Shown piece by piece: positions 47,267 to 57,222 of a stretch of DNA of 64,000 bases. The stretch comes from Hippasteria phrygiana (lineage: Eukaryota > Echinodermata > Asteroidea > Valvatida > Goniasteridae), in the NCBI GenBank assembly GCA_037893225.1, contig JAZGUH010000529.1, positions 806,001 through 870,000 of the forward strand, in the 5' to 3' direction. A program made the translations under genes and the position numbers. Within the stretch, counting starts at the first letter, position 1, and each line of letters begins with the position of its first letter. The notes below the pieces were generated by a model. The model was not told the origin of the DNA and searched no databases. It saw only the letters and a list, made by a program, of their open reading frames with translations.

Positions 47267-47631
47267 CTGGTTTTATGGGGGGGTTATCATCATGACACTT
47301 CGGTGGGTACAATGGGTCTGGTGCCATCAGTGAGAAGTCCTCGATGTGGTCTGCAACTTCTTTTAGAGCGTGGAACACCGGCTGGAATGCAGCCTCAATA
47401 TTGAACCTACAGGGGAAAAAAAAATTGGAATAACATATTGACGACAAATAGAATGGAGCCGAAGGTCTTTTGTCTAATTTAAACATACATACCTGTCATC
47501 TGAGCATCCCTCGAAAAACCCAAGGAGCTTTGAAGATTTAACCGAGTGTTGCTTGCTGCTGTTCAGCATCTGCAACAGCAACTTGGTGGAAGATCCTCCC
47601 TTATCACCAGTTACATGCAAGGCCAATGTAC
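47267..47631 (-). CDS. Transposon protein, exons 2 and 3
   Basis: Exon 2 (47493-47631) has acceptor TTTTCCCAG and donor GTATGT, and reads TLALHVTGDKGGSSTKLLLQ. Exon 3 (47267-47406) has acceptor TTTTTTTTCCCCTGTAG and donor GTAGGC, and reads VFHALKEVADHIEDFSL and then PPKCHDDNPPIKP. Exon 2 ends with two bases of an Arg codon completed by exon 3; exon 3 ends with one base completed by exon 4. GDKGG is a candidate for the first acidic catalytic residue of the family. Confidence 0.65.
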
Positions 47632-48338
47632 CTGGGAAAAGTAAATAATTCCATGAATTGAGGTCCGACAGTAGGTAATGTCAAAAAGGACATGAATGAT
47701 TTTAATAAGAAATTCAATTTAGGCCCATTATAGCAAAGGTTTCTATTTATTTGCTGAAAAAAATAAATGGCCATCTTAATCTCTAAAAATATGTTCATTC
47801 AATTTAATTATGAACATTTTTAAATGGCAACTCATGTAACATGTAATGTTACTGCTGCATAAGTGCCAAAAAATATCTGCTTTGTAAAGCCTATTTTTAT
47901 ATGTTAAAATAATTTCAGACTGAATCCATGCACTTGCTCAATGGATAAGAGACTTTTTAAATACTAATGTTACATAGCTTACATTGAGTAGGCAGATTCA
48001 TTAACATTTAAAGTTGTTTCAATTCTTTTAAATATATATCACTGAAATGAGTTAAAAATTAGAAATAAAATGAGGGACAATTGTATTTATGTTATAACCC
48101 TATTATGGATTTTTGTTGATTTAATTTTTGGGTCATTTTGGAGGAAAATTTCAGTTTAAATATAAAAATAATTTTATGAGTCATTTAAAATAGTAACAAT
48201 TAACAAACACCAATTATTATAAAAATTAAATGATCAAACTAAATAAAAACAAATTAAAGCCAGTCGCAGCACTGACAGAAAATTCGCCATTGCAAATAGC
48301 GCCACCAATATAATCCCGGTTTGCGTGAATCTGCCTAC

Positions 48339-49473
48339 CTTGAGGGATATTTGAGGGTTGGTGAAGTTCCCCTGCCTCTCTGCTTTCTGTTGCCATGCGT
48401 TGAACAACATCTGCAACATCGGTCACCCTGATGAAGGAGCAGGTGGCATTGTAGTGTTCATTATGAAATGAACCGCATTCATACTCGAATTCAATGTCCC
48501 GGAGCTCCCGACGAAGTTGCGCTTCGGAGCCTAGAACATCGAAACCCTCGGCACCCTCTTCAACAGACGGAACATGTTGAATGGTACAACAGATTTTATA
48601 TGTTGCACAGCACTTCTGGAAAATTTACCGAAAACCTTGAATCCTGCCGATTTCATCATATCCATGTACTGGGCTTTGTTGCGTTTAAGGTGGAATAGAC
48701 GCTGACTGCTAACATCACTTGTCGTGGTAAGTGGGGAGGGTGTTCTCGACGAAGTTGGTGTTGTTGACAGGGAAGAATTTGGCGAGCTAGTCAGCTTCTC
48801 AACAAACTCAATAAGTTGACTTCTCTGTCTTTCTTCTTGGTGTACATGTTGTACTGCCTGTCTCTGCGTTTGGGATGGTCAGCAATCTCTTTGGACGACC
48901 TCGGGGATTGAGGGCAGTAATCAGGCCACTTTCAGATGCTTTGTGTTTCTTGTTTAGAATTTTGGTGAAGAGATCCTCCTGGTCTTTGTTCAGTGGCAGA
49001 TCGTCGGAAACGGTTACAAGACGCTGAAGTTTTACTTGCGATGGATCTGGAGTAACGTTGACTTCTGCTCTGAGTTTGACATCATGATCATCATGATCAG
49101 CAGTGTCAGCTTCACCACCAACCCTAGCCTTTCCACTCTCGATGTCCTCAGCATCCCTCGGGCCTAGGCGCAGGCCTGCCCCGCTATCGGTTTCCTCAAC
49201 GCTTACGTTGATTTTTTGTCGTTTCCCCCCGATTTTACGGTGCCCTTCAAACCCCGCTTTACCTTTAGATGCAACACGGTGGTTAAAGGTTTTCCCACTT
49301 TTTCTGTAATTGACCACGTTGTCCACGCACGTTGCACACAGTTTTCTATCTTGTGTATCGTCGCGATCATAATTCATAAAAAAACACGGTGTAATATCGT
49401 CTAAATACGTCACTATTTTGTGAAATCTTGAGCTTTTTTTCGTTGTACAAACGAAGCATGAACGAGCGGCCAT
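48339..49473 (-). pseudogene. Transposon protein, exon 1 with zinc finger, two frameshifts
   Basis: The ATG at 49473 opens MAARSCFVCTTKKSSRFHKI, then CFFMNYDRDD and LCATCVDNVVNYRKSGKTFN. This is a C-x2-C...C-x2-C finger of unnamed type, followed by a basic/acidic linker. Compared with copy 1, two bases are missing near 48828 (the frame ends ...CTPRRKTEKSTY) and eight bases near 48555 (the region of EGFDVLGSEAQ). The exon ends GELHQPSNIPQ at a GTAGGC donor. At 48700 this copy keeps the frame that copy 1 has lost, so the two copies decayed independently. Confidence 0.6.
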
Positions 49474-49502
49474 GATGGCTGAGTGAGTGAAAGCGTCCCT
49501 GT

Positions 49503-50585
49503 CTACCACGCATGCGCTTTCATGCGCTTTCGTCCGACTGGCAATATATGATCACAAGAGGGCGCTAAATTAGATTTCCCCCCATGTAAGTCCGTGGAAC
49601 GGGAGGAGTCAATTTCCATTTTTAAGCGAAACTGCTCATTGTATGTCCGCCACTCATAACCGGGGAACTGGGCCGACGCCGTTCGAACTATTTTGCAGTA
49701 CTTCAACAGTTGTGCGTATCTGTCGGTGTGCTTGTCAAGATATATTGACATGAATGTATGAAACGCAGATTGCCACACTGACAATGACTTTATGCTTTCG
49801 CGATGGTCCAGGTTTCTTAAGAACCAGGTTGCCCCCTTCCATCACGAAAGTTAAATTCGTTTGCTCTGTACGCGAAAATACTGCATGCGCGGTGTCGTTA
49901 TATAGTGGGGCCAAATCTACATACTCCCCTGACCGAATTCTGTCCTTAGCGGTTTGCGGCACATGAAACCCCAAAGATGCACATGATTTCCCTATCTGAA
50001 ATAGTGGTACTGGGCGGTCGTCCGCCCCTACATGAATGGCACTGATTGGAATTGCAGAAGTATGCGAACTATTAACATCGTACTCACCACCCCAAACTCC
50101 GCTAGTGCTAGTGCTAGGACCCGACAAAGGATTAGTATTATTGGAATGGCAGAAGTATGCGAACTATTAACATCGTACTCGCCACCCCGAACTCCGCTAG
50201 TGCTAGTGCTAGGACCCGACAAAGGATTAGTATTATTGTTTATGCTGTCATAGTGAAGCAGTTCATTGCCATGGCTGCGGGGAGTATGCACGTCCAAGAC
50301 AGAGATTGCCGGCTGGGTCACTGAGGGCACAAGATTCGCTTCCGAGACCGGGCTTGGGTCCCCTCGGGGTCGTCCACGTCCCCGTCCACGACGAGCTTGC
50401 GGCAACGGCACTTGTTGCTGGGCAGTCACAGCTGCCCCGCGGCTCCTGCCCTTCGTCGGAGGTTGGCGCTGGCGGAACCTCCTCGACTGGGGCGCTCCGT
50501 CCGCCTGATCAGTGGCGAGGGTCGTAGGTCTAGGAGCTGCGTGTCGGGGTCGTCGCCCAGCCACGGCATTCATCCTGTACGGCAT
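49503..50585 (-). pseudogene. Retroelement gag-like gene, broken by tandem duplication and frameshift
   Basis: The ATG at 50585 opens a basic Arg/Gly/Pro-rich N-terminus (RGRGRGRPRGD), then a Ser/Thr linker (SGPSTSTSGV). A conserved block follows: VPLFQIGKSCASLGFHVPQ, KDRIRSGEYVDLAPLYND. After a one-base shift near 49780 comes WQSAFHTFMSIYLDK, LLKYCKIVRTASAQFPGYEW and TYNEQFRLKME. I have seen this LGxxV...KxxIxxGEYVDL...W...F..F..IY...YDEQFR layout in gag-like ORFs of animal tyrosine-recombinase (DIRS-like) and similar retroelements; the exact class is uncertain. A 95-bp tandem duplication shifts the frame in the middle. No polymerase ORF follows. Confidence 0.5.
50054..50243. repeat. 95-bp tandem duplication
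   Basis: The units at 50054-50148 and 50149-50243 are nearly identical (both hold GCAGAAGTATGCGAACTATT). The period of 95 is not a multiple of three, so it breaks the gag-like reading frame. Confidence 0.9.
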
Positions 50586-50995
50586 GTCCGCAGAAGTGGC
50601 AGATCTTCAATTCCTGCTTTACAAGTATTCCGTTCGTTTGGGCAAACGAGGATAACAAAAAAATTTGAAGCCTTGGTCAAAAAATTCTTATTTGCTGAAT
50701 AGCTGCAACGAACTGACGACCCGCAAGCCTCGTGGTCTCGGTTAAGTACCCAAAAAACAAAAACCCTTGGACAATCCTTTCTTCTGATTGGTCAAGGTAG
50801 GAGATCTTTAATTTTTCATTGGTCAATCTTAGCCTATTAATTTGCATAACCACCAAATTTTATCTTTTATGGATAAAATTAAATGTTATCATGAAGACTG
50901 TGACAGAGATTATTTAGTGATAGGTCAAAGTTTAACCAAAGCTGTTGCCATAGATCAATTAATCATACTCAAAATAATTGTAATTTGCAACTTAC

Positions 50996-51207
50996 ATATG
51001 TAATGGCCTGTACCCTGTCCTGATTCTGTGGGAGTGCTAGTCGACATTCTTTTGTGGCGTGCACTCCCACACCCTTCTTGCCCATCACACTTGACACAGT
51101 CATCTGCTCACGTGTAAAGAGAGCACACATCAAATCTCGGGTCAATTTCTTGAAGTCTGAATGTGTGCATCTCTTCAGCACTTGGACAGGCGGTGTCAAG
51201 TCTGCTC
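50996..51207 (-). CDS. BEN-domain exon, copy 1
   Basis: Acceptor TTGTTTCTTTGCAAG at 51208 and donor GTAAGT at 50995 bound a 212-nt exon. It reads ADLTPPVQVLKRC, then FKKLTRDLMCALFTREQMTV, SSVMGKKGVG and PQNQDRVQAIT. This fits the BEN domain pattern (LxRxLLxxLFTxEELAxSSxxGKxG...LDxxxxxAI). BEN domains bind DNA or chromatin partners and occur in host transcription regulators and in some viral and mobile-element proteins. It is the C-terminal exon of the locus, with a probable further exon to the left not recognised. Copy 2 of this exon (56156-56319) is truncated. Confidence 0.7.
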
Positions 51208-51628
51208 CTTGCAAAGAAACAATAAATTATTTAGTCATGTTTGAACATCAATTACTTTCATCAACTCTTAAATTGTGTTATCCATGCCGAAATCGGTAAT
51301 CTTGTAGGTTTGCCGAAGACACTTTAAAATGAGATATCATCAACAAAATCCATCCACGAATAAGGAGTGTTATTTAAATTATGTTCAGAATGATAAAGAC
51401 AGCTCTCCCTTATTTTGCGCAATTACATTGTAGGTTGCAAACTTAATCTTTTCTTAAAAATGTTGTACTGATTGTTTTAAAGACTCAAATTGTAAATAAG
51501 CTTATTTATTTGTTTTAAGACCAACATTTGTTCAGAGAAATTCAATGAAAAGCACAGATAGTACAGCTTTAGGACACCTTGACTGCATGTATCAACAATG
51601 CCTACAGTATAATGAAAGTTTGCAGTCC

Positions 51629-51656
51629 GGGGGGGGGGGGGGGGGGGGGGGGGGGG
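51629..51656. repeat. Poly-G tract (28 G)
   Basis: At the same place in copy 2 (about 56751-56766) the run is shorter and interrupted by T. Exact length is uncertain in any assembly. Confidence 0.9.
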
Positions 51657-51891
51657 AACTCCCTAAGTCAATTTTCAGCCTTACAATACCGCTCACATTA
51701 TCAGAAGTTTGTGATTAATTCTTAAAATGCTGACTTTCAATACAAGGTAAAAATTATAATTATTGAAGATTAAAATCCAGCCATTGAACATGTATTAGGT
51801 CTTCGGCAAGATAAACTACACAGGCCTCTCTTTACCTTCATGTAGGTAATGACCATGCATTGACAAATGTGGAGAAATTGAGGAGCACCAG

Positions 51892-52120
51892 TTACAATAT
51901 TCTTAAGTCACTGGCATCTATCAATCCAGCTTTGTTATAATTAAAAGAACCAACCAGCTCATAGTCCACAGTGGAACTGTTGGCATCACTGGACGAAGAC
52001 CCTGCCTCTGAAGGGGCTCTGCTGCATGTGCTGGGTATACTGGCGCTGGTTGGTTTGGATGCTGGCAGGCAAAGGCCTCTCACGACTCCCTTTAAACTCC
52101 TCCACAACACTAGGTAAACC
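51892..52120 (-). CDS. Ser-rich exon of BEN locus, copy 1
   Basis: A frame containing ASKPTSASIPSTCSRAPSEA and SSSSDANSSTVDYELVG, with an acceptor-like AAATGTTTAAG or ACCTAG upstream. The matching exon in copy 2 differs by an in-frame 9-base indel (PTTPSTCSRAP), which suggests the frame is or was under constraint. The donor (perhaps CTG|GTTGGT) is weak. It is probably a disordered linker before the BEN domain. Confidence 0.5.
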
Positions 52121-52669
52121 TTAAACATTTGAAAGATATGAATGTACATTTTTCACTTCATATACACAACATTTTACCATGTTATTTCCCAAAAATTGAT
52201 TCAAATTTTACATAACTTTTTTAAATTGTTGAGCCAACATTTTAATTTCTTTCAAGTGTTGTGTGCTACATACATGTACCTACACGATGAGCACATACAT
52301 AGTAACCAAAACTTTGAGGGGAAAATGAGTTATAGGGTTCATAACACATTTATATGTGAGGTTGCAAGAACAATCTTAACAAAACCGCAGAGATAATGTA
52401 TTACGAAGTGAGGTATAACCTTGTAGCAACATACATTGTACATGTACTGTAAAAAAGTTAATGATGGAACTGGGTTAGAGAAAATATAATTGCCTACAAT
52501 TTGATTGGTGAACTTTTATATTGTTCATCAAGGATCCAAATGAAGTTGAAACATATGACAACTTTCCATGTCAACAGCAACATTTAAATCTTGACTAAAG
52601 ACTTGTGATCATCGGTATTCAACAAGGTACAACTCCTTGTCGTGAGTTGTGAGCTTGTACTTTATCTTA

Positions 52670-52795
52670 CCATTGCTGAGGGCTTCGTTTCTTTTTTCAA
52701 GTTCCTTGACGTGCATTTATCAAGGATGCACAGTTCGCACACTGTGCATCCTTAAATGCCTCTTCACTAATCTGTCTCATCTTCCCAAGTTAATT
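52670..52795 (-). CDS. Coiled-coil exon of BEN locus, copy 1
   Basis: An exon-like block ending at donor GTAAGA (52671). One frame reads ISEEAFKDAQCANCASLI before a stop; another reads HVKELEKRNEALSN up to the donor, a heptad-like helix common in BEN proteins. In copy 2 the first frame runs through to the donor (EEAFKDAVCELCILECTSRN). Which frame is used is unclear. Confidence 0.35.
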
Positions 52796-53076
52796 GATGA
52801 TAGTCTGGCCCTGCACATGCTTTGCCTGTTTGACCTTTGGATAAACATAACAATCGGGCAATTTTTTTTAATAAATATACAAATCTGGCATTTTATTTTA
52901 TTCAACAGAGTTATATACATGTGTAAATCTCTGTAGAATAAAAACAAATTGTAAAGTACATGTATAACTCCCAAAAGCACCATTCTTTGTACATAGGTTA
53001 TGGGTTGCCCAAAATATTCCAATTCAAAAAATAAGTTACCTGAAATTTTAAAAACAAAAATGTAAACGACACATAC

Positions 53077-53121
53077 CCCCGACGATGATGCGTCTCCAAT
53101 TTTGGAGGAATGCGATCTTTG
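53077..53121 (-). CDS. Q exon 1 (45 nt, phase 0)
   Basis: Acceptor TGTTTGCTTACAG and donor GTATGT flank exactly 15 codons reading QRSHSSKIGDASSSG. The exon and both splice sites are repeated at five further places in the locus. Confidence 0.5.
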
Positions 53122-53232
53122 CTGTAAGCAAACACACAGAATAAATGGTTTTATCAATGCATAAATCATGAAATTATAGTATGACTTATATTACTAATTA
53201 TAGAAGAAGAAAAGCAATTGAATCTTTAATAC

Positions 53233-53301
53233 CTTTGACACTCCTTTGATGAGTGGTGTTTTCTGCATCTTCTGGGAGGCATCTGGTTTTCTGCGCACCT
53301 T
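53233..53301 (-). CDS. K exon 1 (69 nt, phase 0)
   Basis: Acceptor CATTTCACAAACAG and donor GTATTA flank 23 codons, beginning KVRRKPDASQKMQKT and ending KGVSK. It is lysine-rich and NLS-like. It lies 111 bases upstream (minus strand) of Q exon 1 and is repeated four more times. Confidence 0.5.
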
Positions 53302-53654
53302 CTGTTTGTGAAATGTAACATGAATCACAGTACATTTATGTTCCACAGAATCCGGATTTAGAATTTGAAAAACAATTTAAAGGGAGTCAGCATCCAAATT
53401 TTTGCCAGATTTGTAGTAGCAGCTACAAAAATGAAATGAGTACACAAAAAAAGAATAAAAACATAATGAGGGAGGGAGACAACTAAACCTTTTTGAAACA
53501 GTCCATACAATACCATTTCACATATTCTTCAAAGCATTTGTGATTTTGTGGTCCTGTGTGAACTTGGGTGACATCAAATAATAACATGAAAACTTATTCC
53601 TACAATACAATTGAACTGATTTTTTTACATTCCTTGTTCGGAAATTATTTTTTA

Positions 53655-53910
53655 TTTGTTCCGAAAATACCAACATGCACAAAATAACTCCCGAAAGCAC
53701 CACTTCTTTATGTTCCCAAAATACCAACATGCACAAAATAACTCCCGAAAGCACTACTTATGTTCCGAAAATACCAACATGCACAAAATAACTCCCGAAA
53801 GCACCACTTCTTTATGTTCCCAAAATACCAACATGCACAAAATAACTCCCGAAAGCACTACTTATGTTCCCAAAATACCAACATGCACAAAATAACTCCC
53901 AAAAGCACCA
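53655..53910. repeat. Minisatellite of about 50-56 bp units
   Basis: Five units each containing ATACCAACATGCACAAAATA and ACTCCCGAAAGCAC, alternating between spacers CACTTCTTTATGTTCCC and TACTTATGTTCC. Shorter runs occur at 55215-55312, 55968-56005, 61290-61340 and 61997-62130, always in the intron between a K and a Q exon. Minus-strand ORFs reading SGVILCMLVF are by-products. Confidence 0.8.
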
Positions 53911-54004
53911 TTCTTTGTACATAGGTTATGGGTTGCCCAAAATATTCCAATTCAAAAAATAAGTTACCTGAAATTTTAAAAACAAAAATGTAAACGACAC
54001 ATAC

Positions 54005-54049
54005 CCCCGACGATGATGCGTCTCCAATTTTGGAGGAATGCGATCTTTG
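54005..54049 (-). CDS. Q exon 2 (45 nt, phase 0)
   Basis: Identical in sequence and splice sites to Q exon 1. A 630-base GTCGCCC-rich block separates it from K exon 2. Confidence 0.5.
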
Positions 54050-54119
54050 CTGTAAGCAAACACACAGAATAAATGGTTTTATCAATGCATAAATCATGAA
54101 ATTATAGTATGACTTATAT

Positions 54120-54760
54120 TACCGATTGCTCCGTTAGGGCGACCAAACTTGCTATTTTTGGGTCGGTTTGGTCGACCTGCTCGGTTGGGGAGACAAATTG
54201 GTGTCGCCCCAATGTGAAAGTCGCCCCTTTGGAGTATTTGTTAGTAAGGTACATGTACGTGGGGAAATTGCTATAAAAGGGCGACACCACTGTCGCCCTA
54301 ATAATGATTATTTTAGCAAAGTCGCCCTATTATAGCAGTAATGATGATTATTATATACATTATTCATATAACAATGTTGACAATTTTGGGGTGTGAGGGA
54401 GGTATTTATGCCAACCACTTGTCTTTATACACATGAGTAGTCAATGCAGCTTGACTGAAAAGACGGCATACAGATGTTAAAGCCTAACCGCATGGGAATT
54501 GCATAAAACTAAAATATAAATGGCAGTTATTAGAAAAGAATATTGTTGTCGACATTCATTTCTCATTACTTGACATATACGTACATGCCAAATGTTGCAG
54601 AGAATGGATGAAAAGCGAGCAAGATGTGAGTGGATGGGAATCTTTCCCATCACCCACCAGTCCGAGTTACGTAAAAATAACCATGTTTCAGTAAGTGTGT
54701 AAGAAAACCATTTTTGGCAGTTCTACAAACCAACATTTACATTTTCAAAATGATTATAGA
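54120..54760. repeat. GTCGCCC-rich block, copy 1
   Basis: Starts ACCGATTGCTCCGTTAGGGC and is nearly identical to 62258-62890. It contains repeated GTCGCCC or GGGCGAC words at about 54132, 54205, 54225, 54280, 54290 and 54320, in both orientations. There is no coding content. It interrupts the Q-K spacing found elsewhere and is probably an inserted element duplicated along with its neighbours. Confidence 0.75.
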
Positions 54761-54788
54761 AGAAGAAAAGCAATTGAATCTTTAATAC

Positions 54789-54857
54789 CTTTGACACTCC
54801 TTTGATGAGTGGTGTTTTCTGCATCTTCTGGGAGGCATCTGGTTTTCTGCGCACCTT
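54789..54857 (-). CDS. K exon 2 (69 nt, phase 0)
   Basis: Same 23 codons and splice sites as K exon 1. Confidence 0.5.
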
Positions 54858-55417
54858 CTGTTTGTGAAATGTAACATGAATCACAGTACATTTATGTTCC
54901 ACAGAATCCGGATTTAGAATTTGAAAAACAATTTAAAGGGAGTCAGCATCCAAATGTTTGCCAGATTTGTAGTAGCAGCTACAAAAATGAAATGAGTACA
55001 CAAAAAAGAATAAAAACATAATGAGGGAGGGAGACAACTAAACCTTTTTGAAACAGTCCATACAATACCATTTCACATATTCTTCAAAGCATTTGTGATT
55101 TTGTGGTCCTGTGTGAACTTGGGTGACATCAAATAATAACATGAAAACTTATTCCTACAATACAATTGAACTGATTTGTTTACATTCCTTGTTTGGAAAT
55201 TGTTATTTTTTATTTGTTCCGAAAATACCAACATGCACAAAATAACTCCCGAAAGCACCACTTCTTTATGTTCCCAAAATACCAACATGCACAAAATAAC
55301 TCCCAAAAGCACCATTCTTTGTACATAGGTTATGGGTTGCCCAAAATATTCCAATTCAAAAAATAAGTTACCTGAAATTTTAAAAACAAAAAAGTCAAAA
55401 ATGTAAATGACACATAC

Positions 55418-55462
55418 CCCCGACGATGATGCGTCTCCAATTTTGGAGGAATGCGATCTTTG
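55418..55462 (-). CDS. Q exon 3 (45 nt, phase 0)
   Basis: Same 15 codons and splice sites as Q exon 1; the downstream intron has a small AAAGTCAAAA insertion. Confidence 0.5.
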
Positions 55463-55573
55463 CTGTAAGCAAACACACAGAATAAATGGTTTTATCAATG
55501 CATAAATCATGAAATTATAGTATGACTTATATTACTAATTATAGAAGAAGAAAAGCAATTGAATCTTTAATAC

Positions 55574-55608
55574 CTTTGACACTCCTTTGATGAGTGGTGT
55601 TTTCTGCA
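55574..55608 (-). pseudogene. K exon 3, 5' half deleted
   Basis: The donor side is intact, but about 45 bases covering the acceptor and the first codons (equivalent of 53270-53312) are missing, joining TTTCTGCA to ATGTAATATG. This copy could not be spliced in as the others could. Confidence 0.6.
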
Positions 55609-56098
55609 ATGTAATATGAATCACAGTACATTTATGTTCCACAGAATCCGGATTTAGAATTTGAAAAACAATTTAAAGGGAGTCAGCATCCAAATTTTTG
55701 CCAGATTTGTAGTAGCAGCTACAAAAATGAAATGAGTACACAAAAAAGAATAAAAACATAATGAGGGAGGGAGACAGACAACTAAACCTTTTTGAAACAG
55801 TCCATACAATACCATTTCACATATTCTTCAAAGCATTTGTGATTTTGTGGTCCTGTGTGAACTTGGGTGACATCAAATAATAACATGAAAACTTATTCCT
55901 ACAATACAATTGAACTGATTTGTTTACATTCCTTGTTCGGAAATTATTATTTTTTATTTGTTCCGAAAATACCAACATACACAAAATAACTCCCGAAAGC
56001 ACCATTCTTTGTACATAGGTTATGGGTTGCCCAAAATATTCCAATTCAAAAAATAAGTTACCTGAAATTCAAAAAACAAAAATGTAAATGACACATAC

Positions 56099-56143
56099 CC
56101 CCGACGATGATGCGTCTCCAATTTTGGAGGAATGCGATCTTTG
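56099..56143 (-). CDS. Q exon 4, fused to truncated BEN exon
   Basis: The 15 codons are unchanged, but 13 bases beyond the acceptor the sequence switches into the BEN exon of copy 2 at 56156. A minus-strand ORF runs through both (GVHATKECVCLQQRSHSSK), so the intron upstream of this Q exon has been removed by a rearrangement. Confidence 0.5.
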
Positions 56144-56155
56144 CTGTAAGCAAAC

Positions 56156-56319
56156 ACATTCTTTTGTGGCGTGCACTCCCACACCCTTCTTGCCCATCAC
56201 ACTTGACACAGTCATCTGCTCACCTGTGAAGAGAGCACACATCAAATCTCGGGTCAATTTCTTGAAGTCTGAATGTGTGCATCTCTTCAGCACATGGACA
56301 GGCGGTGTCAAGTCTGCTC
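56156..56319 (-). pseudogene. BEN-domain exon, copy 2, 3' truncated
   Basis: Matches 51045-51207: ADLTPPVHVLKRC, FKKLTRDLMCALFTGEQMTV. The last part, with PQNQDRVQAIT and the donor, is missing and replaced by Q-exon sequence. One change alters FTRE to FTGE. The truncated BEN domain is unlikely to fold normally. Confidence 0.65.
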
Positions 56320-57039
56320 CTTGCAAAGAAACAATAAATTATTTAGTCATGTTCGAACATCAATTACTTTCATCAACTCTTAAATTGTGTTATCCATGCC
56401 GAAATCTGTAATCTTGTAGGTTTGCCGAAGCCACATTATAATGAGATATCATCAACAACAAAATCCGTCCACGAATAAGGAGTGTTATTTAAATTATGTT
56501 CAGAATGATAAAGACAGCTCTCCCTTATTTTGCGCAATTAGGTTGCACACTTAACAATCTTTTCTTTAAAATGTTGTACAGATTGTTTTAAAGACTCAAA
56601 TTGTAAATAAGCTTATTTATTTGTTTAAGACCAACATTTGTTCAGAGAAATTCAATGAAAAGCACAGATAGTACATGTACAGCTTTAGGACACCTTGACT
56701 GCATGTATCAACAATGCCTACAGTATAATGAAAGTTTGCAGTCCAAGGGGGGGGGGGGTGGGGGGTGGACTCCCTTAATTGCAAGATTAAAGTCAATTTT
56801 CAGCCTTACAATACCGCTCGCATTATCAGAAGTTTGTGATTAATTCTTAAAATGCTGACTTTCAATACAAGGTAAACATTATTATTATTGAAGATTAACA
56901 TCCAGCCATTGAACATGTATTAGGTCTTCGGCAAGATAAACTACACAGGCCTCTCTTTACCTAGGTAATGACCATGTATTGACAAACGTGGAGAAATTGA
57001 AGAGCACCAGTCACAATATTCTTAAGAGTCACTGGCATC

Positions 57040-57222
57040 TATCAATATAGCTTTGTTATAATTAAAAGAACCAACCAGCTCATAGTCCACAGTGGAACTG
57101 TTGGCATCACTGGACGAAGACCCTGCCTCTGAAGGGGCTCTGCTGCATGTACTGGGGGTGGTTGGTTTGGATGCTGGCAGGCGAAGGCCTCTCACGACTC
57201 CCTTTAAATGCCTCCACAACAC
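57040..57222 (-). CDS. Ser-rich exon of BEN locus, copy 2
   Basis: Reads LPASKPTTPSTCSRAPSEAG and SSSSDANSSTVDYELVG, nine bases shorter than copy 1 with the frame kept. Confidence 0.45.

Larger units (their letters stand above)
43399..49473 (-). mobile_element. Zinc-finger DNA transposon, copy 2: four-exon gene with two exon-1 frameshifts
   Basis: The element includes 3' sequence shared with copy 1 (43399-44120 vs 26113-26800) and a four-exon minus-strand gene. Exon 1 is 48339-49473, exon 2 47493-47631, exon 3 47267-47406 and exon 4 45381-46897. All junctions are GT-AG and phases agree across the three introns (Q|G-T, D|R-F and P|E-I joins). The protein would be near 970 residues. I believe it is the transposase-like protein of a DNA transposon, with a GDKGG motif (exon 2) and a GGDWEWLAKLL...CLHC motif (exon 4) in places where DDE families carry catalytic and zinc residues, but I cannot name the superfamily. 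Terminal repeats were not found. Confidence 0.6.
51007..52965. repeat. Segmental duplication, unit 1 (BEN gene body)
   Basis: This block matches 56156-58080 over nearly its whole length with scattered substitutions and small indels. Shared content: BEN exon, poly-G tract, Ser-rich exon, coiled-coil exon. The right boundary is at GTACATGTAT, after which copy 1 runs into ACTCCCAAAAGC while copy 2 runs into an inverted-repeat element. Confidence 0.85.

Noticed and set aside
43310..49565. Shared AGAGGGCGCT words as terminal repeats of transposon copy 2
   Set aside because: They are in direct, not inverted, orientation, the word is also found elsewhere (complement near 25480), and copy 1 does not have it at the equivalent place.
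53518..55510. Repeated 78-145 residue minus-strand ORFs (SGVILCMLVF type)
   Set aside because: They read through minisatellite and intron sequence; reuse reflects DNA duplication, and splice sites favour the short K and Q exons.
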